This document shows positions 15,026-23,906 of a stretch of DNA of 34,350 bases, piece after piece. This stretch comes from Oscillospiraceae bacterium (GTDB taxonomy: Bacteria; Bacillota; Clostridia; Oscillospirales; Oscillospiraceae): contig JAEEKA010000034.1 of the NCBI GenBank assembly GCA_016282135.1, positions 1 through 34,350 of the forward strand, read 5' to 3'. The notes under the pieces are model-generated. The model saw only the letters and a program-made list of their open reading frames with translations. It was not told the DNA's origin and did no database searches. Every line of letters begins with the position of its first letter. Positions within the stretch are counted from its first letter, which is position 1. The translations under genes and the position numbers were made by a program.

Positions 15026-16623
15026 AAGTACTCATCAAAAAACAGGTCTCGGAAATGCTGATTCGTACCTTCCGCAGGAGGCGGGCGAGCAGCTCCGGGG
15101 AAAAAGGCAAAGCTGCTCGCTCCGGAATCGGAACAATCATACTGCTGGCGCTCGCGGCGCTTTATCTCGCCGGCGCTTTCGCTGCACTCTGTCTGTCTAT
15201 CTGTGAGGATTTACTGACAATCGAAATGGGCTGGATGTATTTTGTCCTTACCGGCGGCGCAGCCGTTGTGTTCGGCACCTTCGGCAGCATTTTCAGCACC
15301 TGCTTCAGCCTCTATCTGGCCAAAGACAACGATCTGCTCCTGTCCATGCCAATCCCCATCCGGGACGTGATTCTCTCCCGGCTTTGCGGCGTCTACTTTA
15401 TGGGTCTGCTCTATTCCGGCATGATTATTATCCCCGCTGTGGCAGTATTTTGGATCACCGGCGGTGTTACCGTCTCTAACCTGATCGGCGGACTGGTAAT
15501 AATTCTCCTGGTCTCTTTGATCGTACTGGGACTTTCCTGCCTGCTGGGCTGGGTGGTAGCGAAGCTCAGCCAACGGCTGAAAAACCGCAGTTTCCTTACC
15601 GTTTTGATTGCCCTGGTCTTCGTCGGTTTGTACTACTTTGTCTACTTCAAAGTGATGAAAGAGGTTCAGAATCTGCTGACCATCATGATCCGTGTGGGAG
15701 AATCCATTCGGAACTCCGCCTACCCGATCTATCTCTTCGGTCGGATCGGTGAGGGCGACTGGCTGGGCATGCTGTGCTGGGCCGTCGGCGTAGCTCTGCT
15801 GCTGTCTCTGATCTGGCTGATCCTGAAAAAAACCTTCCTGAATATTTCCACTGCTACACCGACTCCAAAACGAGCAGTATACCGTGAAAAAGCTGTCCGC
15901 CAGGGCTCTGCTTCCGCCGCTCTGTTCCGGAAGGAGTGGTATCGCTTCACCACCAGTGCAAATTATATGCTGAACTGCGGGATGGCTTTGCTGCTGTTGC
16001 TTGGATTCGGCATTTATCTGCTGATACAAGGAGATAAACTACTTTCAGTTTCGATGCTTTCGGGCAGTCTTGCCAGCATCGTTCCCGTAATGCTCTGCGC
16101 CGTCTGCTGCATGCTGGGAGGCATGGTGGATATTTCGACCCCTTCCGTTTCCCTGGAAGGCCGTTCCATCTGGCAGGTGCAGTGTCTTCCCGTCACGCCC
16201 TGGCAGGTGCTCCGGGCGAAGCTGTTCCTGCATTTGAGCCTCGCGGCTGTTCCGACTCTTTTTTGCAGTGTTGTGATTGTGCTGCTTGCCCCCGCAAGCC
16301 TTGTGGAAAAGCTTTTGATGCTGGCTGTATCAATTCTGAACGCAATCATGTTTGCGCTTTATGGCCTGTTTCTGGGTCTTAAGATTCCGAATTTGAACTG
16401 GACCAATGAGATCACCCCCATCAAACAAAGCGCGCCGATCTTCCTCTCGATCTTCTCCGGAATCGGATTGAGTATGGCCTTTGCCGGACTTTACCTCTGG
16501 CTTGGCAGAGAGCTTGGGACAACGGCCTGGCTCGGCATCTTTGCGCTGCTGTTCCTGGTGCTGGACACCGCTCTTTACTTCTGGCTCAAGGGCCCAGGCT
16601 CCCGGCGATTTGCGAATCTGTGA
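15019..16623 (+). CDS. ABC exporter permease, 12 predicted membrane helices
   Basis: A 534-aa integral membrane protein. Hydrophobic segments are visible near residues 38-60, 72-100, 110-135, 145-172, 185-205, 240-263, 312-334, 345-368, 395-420, 423-445, 470-492 and 500-522, about twelve in all, so one chain may supply the whole transmembrane half. A basic cytosolic N-terminus (RTFRRRRASS) precedes the first helix. It pairs with the overlapping ATPase gene upstream. The family matches large ABC-2-like putative exporters of Clostridia. A terminator follows 23 bp after the stop. Substrate unknown. Confidence 0.85.
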   Translation: MLKVLIKKQVSEMLIRTFRRRRASSSGEKGKAARSGIGTIILLALAALYLAGAFAALCLSICEDLLTIEMGWMYFVLTGGAAVVFGTFGSIFSTCFSLYLAKDNDLLLSMPIPIRDVILSRLCGVYFMGLLYSGMIIIPAVAVFWITGGVTVSNLIGGLVIILLVSLIVLGLSCLLGWVVAKLSQRLKNRSFLTVLIALVFVGLYYFVYFKVMKEVQNLLTIMIRVGESIRNSAYPIYLFGRIGEGDWLGMLCWAVGVALLLSLIWLILKKTFLNISTATPTPKRAVYREKAVRQGSASAALFRKEWYRFTTSANYMLNCGMALLLLLGFGIYLLIQGDKLLSVSMLSGSLASIVPVMLCAVCCMLGGMVDISTPSVSLEGRSIWQVQCLPVTPWQVLRAKLFLHLSLAAVPTLFCSVVIVLLAPASLVEKLLMLAVSILNAIMFALYGLFLGLKIPNLNWTNEITPIKQSAPIFLSIFSGIGLSMAFAGLYLWLGRELGTTAWLGIFALLFLVLDTALYFWLKGPGSRRFANL

Positions 16624-16646
16624 TGCTTATCCCCTCGCTTCACACA

Positions 16647-16677
16647 GAAAAGGACTTGCGGTTCGCAAGTCCTTTTC
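16647..16677 (+). terminator. Terminator of the ABC transporter operon
   Basis: A 14-bp perfect stem (16647-16660 with 16664-16677) with a GTT loop, ending in TTTTC. Between here and the next gene at 16921 I see no clear coding sequence or RNA. Confidence 0.85.
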
Positions 16678-16920
16678 CCATGGGCAGCCATAATCTGAAA
16701 ACCAGCTTTAGAAAATTATAGCACATCGGCCGCTGCCTGCCACGCGGATCCGATTCTATTCTATAAATTATCTGTAATTTTTCTTCCTCCGGCCGGAACA
16801 TTTTGGCTGGAATTGCGTCTAATGGAAGCTTGAAGCGACATGGGAGTTCTTTGCCGCTCTGATTTCGGCGTACAAGTCCGGATCCAACGCAAATAATTCG
16901 CAGAATCGAGGTAATTTCTC

Positions 16921-17535
16921 ATGAAAACGAAAAAAATGGCTATATTCATTCTTGCAGCTCTGATGCTGTTCTCGCTGGCTGCCTGCTCAGAGAATACAAA
17001 AGACCCTGCCAAGGAAACTGACACCAAACACGCAACCGAGCCAAAAATCGTCGAAGTAACTCCTTCCGAGGTGGAAGCCGCCGTGGCCAAGGCCCTGGGA
17101 GACGGATACCTCTGCACCGTGGATATTCCGGAAGAAGAAATGATGATGTCCATGATGGCGGATATCGACATGTCCAAGGTCTCTTCCTATGTAGGAAAGC
17201 AGGCCCTGGTTACTGCCCTGAACATGGATACCGTGATTGTTCTTAACTGCAAGGATGACTATGCGGAAGAGGCTGTGAAAATTCTGAACGAAAACTATAG
17301 CCGTACCGTCGATTATATTCGGCAGTATCCTTTCGGTGTGGCAAAGGTGGAGGGCGCGCGGCTCTATCGCACAGGCGAAACCGTGATGTTTATCCTGGCC
17401 GGTGCCTCCTATGATGGGGATGATGCTGAGAAAGCAGCGGAGCTTGCCGCAGCGGAGTACCGGAAAATCGACGGCGCGATTAAGGCATTGATCGGAACGC
17501 TGCCGGAAAACCTGGCCTCCGTCTCCAAGAGCTGA
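16921..17535 (+). CDS. DUF4358-type lipoprotein
   Basis: A 204-aa secreted lipoprotein. The signal peptide has KTKK, a hydrophobic core and the lipobox SLAAC with Cys22 as the lipidated residue. After a short linker the domain (about 45-195) matches the pattern of DUF4358, a family that commonly sits beside AlgI-like and DHHW genes in gut Firmicutes. It would be anchored on the outer face of the membrane. GAGG lies 9 bp before the ATG, and the MBOAT gene follows after 6 bp, so the three genes form an operon. A role in surface-polymer acylation is inferred only from this context. Confidence 0.8.
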   Translation: MKTKKMAIFILAALMLFSLAACSENTKDPAKETDTKHATEPKIVEVTPSEVEAAVAKALGDGYLCTVDIPEEEMMMSMMADIDMSKVSSYVGKQALVTALNMDTVIVLNCKDDYAEEAVKILNENYSRTVDYIRQYPFGVAKVEGARLYRTGETVMFILAGASYDGDDAEKAAELAAAEYRKIDGAIKALIGTLPENLASVSKS

Positions 17536-17541
17536 TCTCCA

Positions 17542-18945
17542 ATGGTTTTTTCCAGTCTGACTTTTCTTTTCCTGTTTCTGCCTGCGGTTCTGCTGGTCTA
17601 TTATGTCGTCCCGCGGCAGGGCAAGAACGCAGTGCTGTTTCTGTTCAGTCTGATTTTCTACGCCTGGGGCGAGCCCGTTTATGTAGTTTTGATGATCTTC
17701 TCCACGATTCTGGACTACTGCTGCGGTCGGCTCGTGGAAAAACACCGGGGTACGACAAGGCAGAAGCTGGGTCTGATTATTTCAATTTGCGGAAATCTCG
17801 GCCTGCTGTTTGTCTTCAAGTATTCTGATTTTTTGATTGGCACTGTCAACAGCGTTTTCGGCACCGCCATTCCTCTGCCGGAGCTTCCCCTGCCCATCGG
17901 CATCTCATTCTACACCTTCCAGACCATGAGCTATACCATTGACGTGTACCGTGGAGACGCAAAGCTGCAGCGCAGCATTCTTTCCTTCGGGGCCTACGTC
18001 TCTCTATTTCCCCAGCTCATTGCCGGTCCGATTGTCCGCTACCAGGATATTGCAGATCAACTGGATCATCGGTACCACAGCTTTGACTCCTTCGGGGAGG
18101 GTGCGAAACGTTTTGTGACTGGCCTTGGGAAAAAGGTTCTGCTTGCCAACAACATCGGCCTGCTTTGGAGCACGATCTCGGAAACTGAGTCCGCGCAGCT
18201 CACCACCCTTGGGGCCTGGCTTGGCATTTTGGCCTTCGCTTTCCAGATCTATTTTGACTTTTCCGGTTACAGCGATATGGCCATCGGTCTCGGCAGGATG
18301 TTCGGTTTCCGTTTCCTGGAGAACTTTAACTATCCCTACGTTTCCAGGAGCGTAACCGAATTCTGGCGTCGTTGGCATATGAGCCTGGGTACGTGGTTCC
18401 GGGACTATGTGTACATTCCTTTGGGTGGAAACCGAAGGGGCCTTCCCCTCCAGCTCCGCAACATTGCCATCGTCTGGCTGTTGACCGGCTTCTGGCACGG
18501 CGCAAGCTGGAATTTTGTCTTATGGGGCGTATTCTACGGTGTTCTGCTGGTCTGCGAAAAACTGTTCCTGTTGAAGTGGCTGAAAAGGATTCCCTCTTTT
18601 GCGAGCCATATTTACACCATGCTGGTGGTGCTTCTTGGCTGGGTTCTCTTCGCCTTTGACGATTTGGGGCAGGTTCTTTCATTTATGAAGGTTCTGTTTG
18701 GCGCCGGCGCAGGCTTCAGCAGCGGCCGGACTATGTATCTGCTTCTGTCCTATCTGCCGCTGCTCGGAATCTGTGCAGTCGCCGCTACCCCGCTGATGAA
18801 GACGGTTTACGCCAAGCTCCGGGAAACCTGTGGCCATGGCGTGCTGCTCTCTGCTGACATGATTCGGATCCTTATCCTCTGGGGCCTCTCCATCGCCTAT
18901 TTAATCAGCGGGTCTTACAACCCCTTCTTGTATTTTCGGTTTTAG
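17542..18945 (+). CDS. MBOAT O-acyltransferase, AlgI/DltB-like
   Basis: A 467-aa polytopic membrane protein with about eleven hydrophobic segments. MBOAT proteins pass acyl (often acetyl) groups across the membrane to a partner that modifies an extracellular polymer. The two signature histidines are His279 in EFWRRWHMSLGTWFRDY and His319 in GFWHGASWNF. Other AlgI-type motifs are SYTIDVYRGD and FPQLIAGPIVRY. It lies between the lipoprotein and the DHHW gene with 6 and 9 bp gaps. By analogy to AlgI-AlgJ the DHHW protein should be the acceptor-side enzyme. No polysaccharide synthesis genes are in the window, so the polymer is unknown. Confidence 0.93.
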   Translation: MVFSSLTFLFLFLPAVLLVYYVVPRQGKNAVLFLFSLIFYAWGEPVYVVLMIFSTILDYCCGRLVEKHRGTTRQKLGLIISICGNLGLLFVFKYSDFLIGTVNSVFGTAIPLPELPLPIGISFYTFQTMSYTIDVYRGDAKLQRSILSFGAYVSLFPQLIAGPIVRYQDIADQLDHRYHSFDSFGEGAKRFVTGLGKKVLLANNIGLLWSTISETESAQLTTLGAWLGILAFAFQIYFDFSGYSDMAIGLGRMFGFRFLENFNYPYVSRSVTEFWRRWHMSLGTWFRDYVYIPLGGNRRGLPLQLRNIAIVWLLTGFWHGASWNFVLWGVFYGVLLVCEKLFLLKWLKRIPSFASHIYTMLVVLLGWVLFAFDDLGQVLSFMKVLFGAGAGFSSGRTMYLLLSYLPLLGICAVAATPLMKTVYAKLRETCGHGVLLSADMIRILILWGLSIAYLISGSYNPFLYFRF

Positions 18946-18954
18946 GAGAACGGA

Positions 18955-20058
18955 ATGCGAAACGCTATCATTTCCGGGCTGTTCTGTTTTCTCGTTTTGG
19001 CAGGAGCAGCCGCACAGCTTCTGTTGCCGGATCAATACTATTCTCAGCAGGAAAAGCGCAGCTTGAAACAGCTTCCGGCCCTTTCCTGGTCTTCTCTTGC
19101 CTCCGGAAAATTTGAAGCTGAGATTGAGGACTATCTGGCTGACCAGTTCCCGCTGCGGGATAGCTGGGTTGCAGCAAAGACCCTTGCAGAGCGGCTTTCC
19201 GGCAAACGGGAGATCGGCGGCGTATACTTTGGAGAAGACGATTATCTGATTGAGATTCACCGGGACTATGACTTTCGGCAACTGACGCAAAATATTGACG
19301 CAGTAAAGCGGCTGCAGGATACGCTGGAGGAGAAGGGCATTCCCCTGCAGCTTATGTTGGTTCCTACCGCCGGGGAGATTCTGCAAGACAAGCTGCCCGC
19401 CTTCGCGCCCTATGCGGATCAGCAGACAGTCATCACGCTCGCAAAAGAGCATGGGCTGCAGGTTGTGGATGTGACGGATGCCCTGGAAAAGCACCGGGAT
19501 GCGTATATCTTCTACAGGACCGATCACCACTGGACCAGCCTTGGCGCGTACTATGCCTGGGCAAAATGGCGGGAGTCCAGCGGCAAAACGACTGCGCCAC
19601 GCTCCGACTGGATCAGGGAAGAACTCTCTGACCGCTTCCGAGGAACCTGCTACGCCAAAGCGAATGACCCATTTTCGGCTTATGATACCATCGACGCTTA
19701 TTACCGCAAAGAGTTTCACGCTGTGGCATACAATCGCGGCAGCTATGTTACCGACAGTATCTATGAGCGGAAATACCTGAACAGCGCTGAACAGTACGGG
19801 GTTTTTCTCAACTCCAACCAAGCAGACACCGTGGTGGAGGGCGAAGGGACAGGACGGCTGCTGATCCTCAAGGATTCCTATGCCAATTGCTTTGCCCAGT
19901 TCTGTGTAGACGATTATCAGCAAACCCACCTGATTGATCTTCGTTTCTTCCGGGGTTCGGTGTTGAACTATATATCTGAAAATGAAATCACCGAGGTTTT
20001 GGTCCTTTACAACATTCCAAACTTCTCCGAAGATACCGCAATCACCCGCTGCAGCTGA
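18955..20058 (+). CDS. DHHW-family (AlgJ/AlgX-like) acetyltransferase partner
   Basis: A 367-aa protein with one N-terminal membrane segment (residues 4-23), most likely a signal anchor with an extracellular SGNH-like domain. The family motif DHHW is at residues 190-193 (YRTDHHWTSLGAYYAW), and the nucleophile serine block is LILKDSYANCF near residue 303. In AlgJ/AlgX these residues form the acetyl-transfer or esterase triad acting on exported polysaccharide. GGAG precedes the ATG by 5 bp and it follows the MBOAT gene by 9 bp. A terminator follows at once. The substrate is inferred to be a cell-wall glycan or teichoic-type polymer. Confidence 0.9.
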   Translation: MRNAIISGLFCFLVLAGAAAQLLLPDQYYSQQEKRSLKQLPALSWSSLASGKFEAEIEDYLADQFPLRDSWVAAKTLAERLSGKREIGGVYFGEDDYLIEIHRDYDFRQLTQNIDAVKRLQDTLEEKGIPLQLMLVPTAGEILQDKLPAFAPYADQQTVITLAKEHGLQVVDVTDALEKHRDAYIFYRTDHHWTSLGAYYAWAKWRESSGKTTAPRSDWIREELSDRFRGTCYAKANDPFSAYDTIDAYYRKEFHAVAYNRGSYVTDSIYERKYLNSAEQYGVFLNSNQADTVVEGEGTGRLLILKDSYANCFAQFCVDDYQQTHLIDLRFFRGSVLNYISENEITEVLVLYNIPNFSEDTAITRCS

Positions 20059-20097
20059 AAAATGGACGCGGTCCAGTCCTGGGCCGCGTCCATTTTT
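20058..20097. terminator. Bidirectional terminator
   Basis: A 14-bp perfect stem (20058-20071 with 20084-20097) separates the rightward DHHW gene from the leftward pyruvate-kinase-like gene. It has A and T runs at the two ends, so it can serve both converging transcripts. The stem begins at the last base of the DHHW stop codon. Confidence 0.88.
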
Positions 20098-20101
20098 CAA
20101 T

Positions 20102-21094
20102 TCATTGAAACGCCTCTGCCTGCCGAACGGTCTGCGACAGAAATCGGATTACCTGAACGGGATGCTCCCCCACAGCGGTCTCCCCTGTTACCATTACAGA
20201 GGCCGCGCCGTCCAGCACGGCGTTAAAAATGTCGCTGACTTCCGCTCTGGTGGGTACCGGCCTGTAGATCATAGAATCTAACATCTGAGTAACAACCATG
20301 AAATCCCGGCCAGCATCACGGCAGACCCGGGCAATCCGCTTTTGGACTGCGGGAAGCTCCCAGAGCTCCATGGAGTTTCCAAGGTCGCCCCGGGCAATTA
20401 CAATCTCATCACAGTGAGGAAGCAGCTCATCCAGGCGTTCAATTCCCGAACGATTTTCCACCTTTGCCAGCAGTCGAAGTTTCTCGCACCCGGCCCGATC
20501 CAACACCTGCCGAACCTCCAGCAGATCCTCCCTGTTTCGAACAAAAGGCTGCATCACTGCGGTCACTCCATAGGACTTTGCCTGCCGAATTTGGTCCCGG
20601 TCCCGTTCCGTCAAAGCAGGCGTATGAATGAGGCAGCCCGGAAGGGCAACGCTCTTCCGGCTCTCCAGCAGTCCGCCCCGAATGACGCGAAGACGGATAC
20701 CCGGTTTTGCCGAGACAGCATCCATCACCAGCAGCAGCCTTCCATCGTCCAAAAGCACTTCCTGGCCGGTCGGCAGAGTCGGAAGAATTTCTCGAAGCTC
20801 GCCAGGGAAAGGGATGTCCTCCAAGCTGTACGATTCTCCCTCCGTCAGCGGGAGCGGCGCGGACAGGGCCCCAACCCGAAGCTCCGGTCCCTGTAAATCA
20901 ATCAGCAGTTCCGGTCTGACCCCGCAGCCGAGAGCGGCGCTGTGATAAGCGTCAATCAGCTCGGAAGACTCAGACAACGTCGTGTGAGACAAATTCAGAC
21001 GGACGCCATCCATTCCCTCCCGGAGCATTTGCTCAAGAATCTCCCGGGCCCGGCAGGACGGGCCAAGGGTCCCGTATACCTTTACCCTTCTCAT
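20102..21094 (-). CDS. Barrel-only pyruvate-kinase-like protein
   Basis: A 330-aa protein matching the A and B domains of pyruvate kinase but lacking the C-terminal domain; usual length is 470-590. Active-site residues are mostly kept: RLNLSH (32-37), Lys211 and Glu213 in AKVEN, Asp237 in ARGDLG, Thr269 in VVTQML. The K+-site segment DTKGPE is DLQGPE (66-71), so the Thr and Lys are changed. GETAVGEHP ends the barrel. It should act on PEP/pyruvate or a related enolpyruvate, without normal allostery, but this is inference. The ATG overlaps the upstream GNAT stop (ATGA). It is the last gene of a six-gene operon. Confidence 0.82.
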   Translation of the reverse strand: MRRVKVYGTLGPSCRAREILEQMLREGMDGVRLNLSHTTLSESSELIDAYHSAALGCGVRPELLIDLQGPELRVGALSAPLPLTEGESYSLEDIPFPGELREILPTLPTGQEVLLDDGRLLLVMDAVSAKPGIRLRVIRGGLLESRKSVALPGCLIHTPALTERDRDQIRQAKSYGVTAVMQPFVRNREDLLEVRQVLDRAGCEKLRLLAKVENRSGIERLDELLPHCDEIVIARGDLGNSMELWELPAVQKRIARVCRDAGRDFMVVTQMLDSMIYRPVPTRAEVSDIFNAVLDGAASVMVTGETAVGEHPVQVIRFLSQTVRQAEAFQ

Positions 21095-21576
21095 GGCCTT
21101 GACCCCGCCTTCCGCTTCTCGAAGCGCGGGCCTTCTTCACCGTTTATGCCTGTGGGGCGGAAACCGCATTTTTCCAGAATCCGTTGGGACGCTCCGTTGT
21201 CCGGGGCTGTTTCTGCCTCCACGCGGGACACGCCTTGCTGCTCCAACGCCCACTTCACCGCAGCTTCAACCGCTTCGGCGGCGTATCCCCTGCCCCGATG
21301 CTCCGCCAAAATGCCGTAGCCAATCTCCACGCCACCGTCCGGCGGGAGCCCCTTGAAGCAAAGGTCGCCTACACGCTGGCCGTCTTCCCTTTCAACGGTC
21401 CAGATCCCATACCATTCCCACTGCGATGGATGCTCCAGACAGCCTTGCAGCATCTCCCGATAGGCAGCTTTCAGCTCCGGATCGGATTCGGCCTCGATCA
21501 ATTCCGTCATCTCCCTCACGGAGGAAAGCCGGATTCGCAGCCGCTCTGTTTTGATGATTTTTTTGATTTCGTTCAT
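21091..21576 (-). CDS. GNAT-family N-acetyltransferase (RimJ-like)
   Basis: A 161-aa acetyltransferase of the RimJ/RimL-like group. The N-terminal TERLRIRLSS strand is typical, and the acetyl-CoA loop is EHRGRGYAAEAVEAAV (motif A). ETAPDNGASQRILEKCGF is the conserved motif B helix and strand. ATG at 21576 is preferred over the ATG at 21582 because GAGGA is 6 bp from the first and only 1 bp from the second. It lies 9 bp after the ABC permease and overlaps the pyruvate-kinase-like gene by 4 bp. Target (protein N-terminus or small amine) cannot be told. Confidence 0.9.
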   Translation of the reverse strand: MNEIKKIIKTERLRIRLSSVREMTELIEAESDPELKAAYREMLQGCLEHPSQWEWYGIWTVEREDGQRVGDLCFKGLPPDGGVEIGYGILAEHRGRGYAAEAVEAAVKWALEQQGVSRVEAETAPDNGASQRILEKCGFRPTGINGEEGPRFEKRKAGSRP

Positions 21577-21585
21577 GGACATTCC

Positions 21586-22488
21586 TCAGCTTTTTCTGGC
21601 CCGCTTATGCAGGACGTGGAACAGAACAAACAGGCCGGTAAAGATCAGGACAGCGCCTGCCAGCACGGCGAACATCACAGCCGCAGACACCTCTTTGCCG
21701 AAGAAATACAGATTGACGTCGATGCTATCCTTGATGCCCGTAATCACGTCAGACGGAAAACCGATGTTTTCCATTTCGGCAAAAACGCCCCGCATCATGT
21801 GCTTTTTCAGCAGGCAGGTGCCGTAGGTGCCGGGGAAGAATGCCAGAACCTTTTGAAGCCCCTCGCCGAAGCTGGCGATGGGCATGTAGGCACCGCAGAT
21901 AAAGCCGTAGCCCGCGCTGATGATCGTACCCACCGCGGAGGCCTGGCCGTTGGTATTCAGGAAAAAGTTGACGCAAGAGGAGAGGGCTGTTCCAAAAAGG
22001 GTAAGCAGGAAGACGTCGCCCGCCACCAGAAGCACGTCTGTAAAGCTCAGATACCAGCCCTGGGTGGCAAGATAGGCCAGGCAGGCCGCAAGAGCCGAGA
22101 AGGTCACAATCAGCGTACTGGCCGCGGAAGCGATATAGTACCCGGCGGCAAGGGTGGAGCGCTTCACAGGCGAGACCGTGAAATCCCGGATAATTCCGTT
22201 GGCCTTGTCGTTGATCATCATCAAATTGGCGCAGAAAGAAACCGTCACGCAGGAAACCGCCAGGAGCGCGGAAACCAGCTGGCTCGTCACCGTACCGTTC
22301 AACAGCTCCTCCGCAATGACCAACCCTTCGGGAAGGGCGTTTGCGAAGCTGTCCCTGTAGAGCTTCGCCAGGAACGTCGCGTAAAGCACCAGCAGGATCA
22401 GGGGGGTGATGAGGGCGGAGAAGAACATTCCCTTGTCCTTGAAAAACAGTTTCAAATTCCTGCGAATCACATTGCACAATATGATCAT
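21586..22488 (-). CDS. ABC-2 type transporter permease
   Basis: A 300-aa membrane protein with six predicted helices: near 22-42, 68-90, 110-135, 145-170, 178-200 and 270-292. The N-terminus IRRNLKLFFKDKGMFFSAL is the amphipathic start typical of ABC-2 permeases of the DrrB type. Its start overlaps the ATPase stop as ATGA. With the ATPase it should form a homodimer-based exporter for a drug, lipid or peptide. Nothing in the sequence identifies the cargo. Confidence 0.9.
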   Translation of the reverse strand: MIILCNVIRRNLKLFFKDKGMFFSALITPLILLVLYATFLAKLYRDSFANALPEGLVIAEELLNGTVTSQLVSALLAVSCVTVSFCANLMMINDKANGIIRDFTVSPVKRSTLAAGYYIASAASTLIVTFSALAACLAYLATQGWYLSFTDVLLVAGDVFLLTLFGTALSSCVNFFLNTNGQASAVGTIISAGYGFICGAYMPIASFGEGLQKVLAFFPGTYGTCLLKKHMMRGVFAEMENIGFPSDVITGIKDSIDVNLYFFGKEVSAAVMFAVLAGAVLIFTGLFVLFHVLHKRARKS

Positions 22489-23399
22489 TTCAACGCACCC
22501 CCCGGCAGGATTTTTCCGGTAACAGTCAGGAAAACATCGTCCATTTTCCCCTTTGCGACCTCGTAGTCCCGAAACAGGCCGGGGTTGGACAGAATCAGCT
22601 CCGTTACCTTTTCCGTACTGGGGACGGAAAGCCGGAACCCGTCCCGAACCCTTTCACAGGGCATGCCAAGCGCGGCAAGCTCTTCTTCGCACTTGCCGTA
22701 GATGGTAATGTAATCTCCAACGTATTTGTTTTTCAGCTCCAGGGGCGACCCCTCCGCAGCGATCCTTCCGCTGTCAATGATTACAACGTAATCCGAGTCA
22801 GCAGCTTCCTCCATGTAGTGCGTGGTGAGAAACACTGTCATCTGCTCCTCCCTGCGCAGACGCTCAATCACGTCCCAGAGCAGCTTCCGCGTCTGGGGAT
22901 CCAGGCCGGTGGTGGGTTCATCGAGGATCAGAATCTCCGGCTTGTGCAGCAGCGCCCGGGCAATATCAATCCGGCGCTTCTGTCCGCCGGAAAGCTTGTT
23001 CAGCGGGCGGTTCGCAAAATCCGCAAAGTCCAGGATCCCGGTCAGCTCCTGAAAACGCTGTTCAAAAACTTTTCCTGTAATACCGTAAAGGGCGGCACGG
23101 CTGCGCAAATTATCCTTGACGGAAAGCTGGACATCCAAAGCAGCGCTTTGGAACACCACGCCGATCTTCCGGCTGATGTACTCCAGCTCTTTTTCCACGT
23201 CCTTGCCGCAGACCAAAACGGAGCCGCTGTCCTTTCGGAGCTCCCCGCAGATCACGGAGATCGTCGTGGATTTTCCCGCTCCGTTCACACCGAGAAAAGC
23301 AAAAAGCTCCCCACGCTTGACGTGGAAAGAAAGATCACAGACAGCGTGAACCTTCCCGTAGGATTTGTTCAGCTGGGATATCTCAATGACGTTTTCCAT
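22485..23399 (-). CDS. ABC transporter ATP-binding protein, DrrA-like
   Basis: A 304-aa ATPase. Walker A is GVNGAGKST (near 37), the Q-loop is in VVFQSAALD, the signature is LSGGQKRR, Walker B is LILDEPTTGLDP and the switch is TTHYMEEA. A C-terminal extension of about 75 residues after the nucleotide-binding domain (GDYITIYGK to the end) matches the accessory domain of DrrA-type exporters, which helps pairing with the permease. GAGAGG precedes the ATG. It lies 21 bp after the upstream GNAT gene. Confidence 0.94.
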   Translation of the reverse strand: MENVIEISQLNKSYGKVHAVCDLSFHVKRGELFAFLGVNGAGKSTTISVICGELRKDSGSVLVCGKDVEKELEYISRKIGVVFQSAALDVQLSVKDNLRSRAALYGITGKVFEQRFQELTGILDFADFANRPLNKLSGGQKRRIDIARALLHKPEILILDEPTTGLDPQTRKLLWDVIERLRREEQMTVFLTTHYMEEAADSDYVVIIDSGRIAAEGSPLELKNKYVGDYITIYGKCEEELAALGMPCERVRDGFRLSVPSTEKVTELILSNPGLFRDYEVAKGKMDDVFLTVTGKILPGGALK

Positions 23400-23420
23400 T
23401 TTTTCCTCTCTTTTCTTCGT

Positions 23421-23888
23421 CTACCTGCGGATGAACAAGGGCATATCGTACTCGTCTTTTCCGTTTTCTATAAAACCAAGAGATTTCCAAAAACGAACAG
23501 AGTCCTCTTTTTCACTGTTGATTTCATAGTACCGGGCGCCGTCGGCCCTCGTATAGGTCTCAAGCGCGGCAAAGCAGGCATGTCCCCTGCCGCAGCCCCG
23601 GTACTGCGGGAACACCCAAAAATCCAGGATGAAGCATTTCCCGTCCTCACTCTGGTAGGTGTTATACTGGGCCGCGCCGATTCTTTGTCCCGCCTCCACA
23701 AAGTAAACCATGTGATGCCGGTCTGTCTGTCTCGTCATGTTCGAGCGGATAATATCTCTGTATTCCGCTCCGCTGAAGTACTCGATATCTTCCGCGTCAT
23801 CGATGATTCCGTCCTCCACCAGATACTTCAAGTGCAAGGCCCAGAATTCCTCTATTCTGTCCACCGGGATTTCTTCCATCTTTATCAT
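23421..23888 (-). CDS. GNAT-family N-acetyltransferase
   Basis: A 155-aa acetyltransferase. The core strand is CFILDFWVFPQYRGCGRGHACFAAL, where the RGCGRGHA loop binds acetyl-CoA, and the final helix/strand is DSVRFWKSLGFIENGKDEYDMPLF. The N-terminal half is helical and carries a YFSGAEYRDIIRSNM segment. The start at 23888 has AGAGAA upstream; an ATG three codons on is also possible. It sits 18 bp after the SGNH gene and 21 bp before the ABC ATPase. Substrate unknown. Confidence 0.88.
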   Translation of the reverse strand: MIKMEEIPVDRIEEFWALHLKYLVEDGIIDDAEDIEYFSGAEYRDIIRSNMTRQTDRHHMVYFVEAGQRIGAAQYNTYQSEDGKCFILDFWVFPQYRGCGRGHACFAALETYTRADGARYYEINSEKEDSVRFWKSLGFIENGKDEYDMPLFIRR

Positions 23889-23906
23889 TTTCGTTCTCTT
23901 TTCTGT

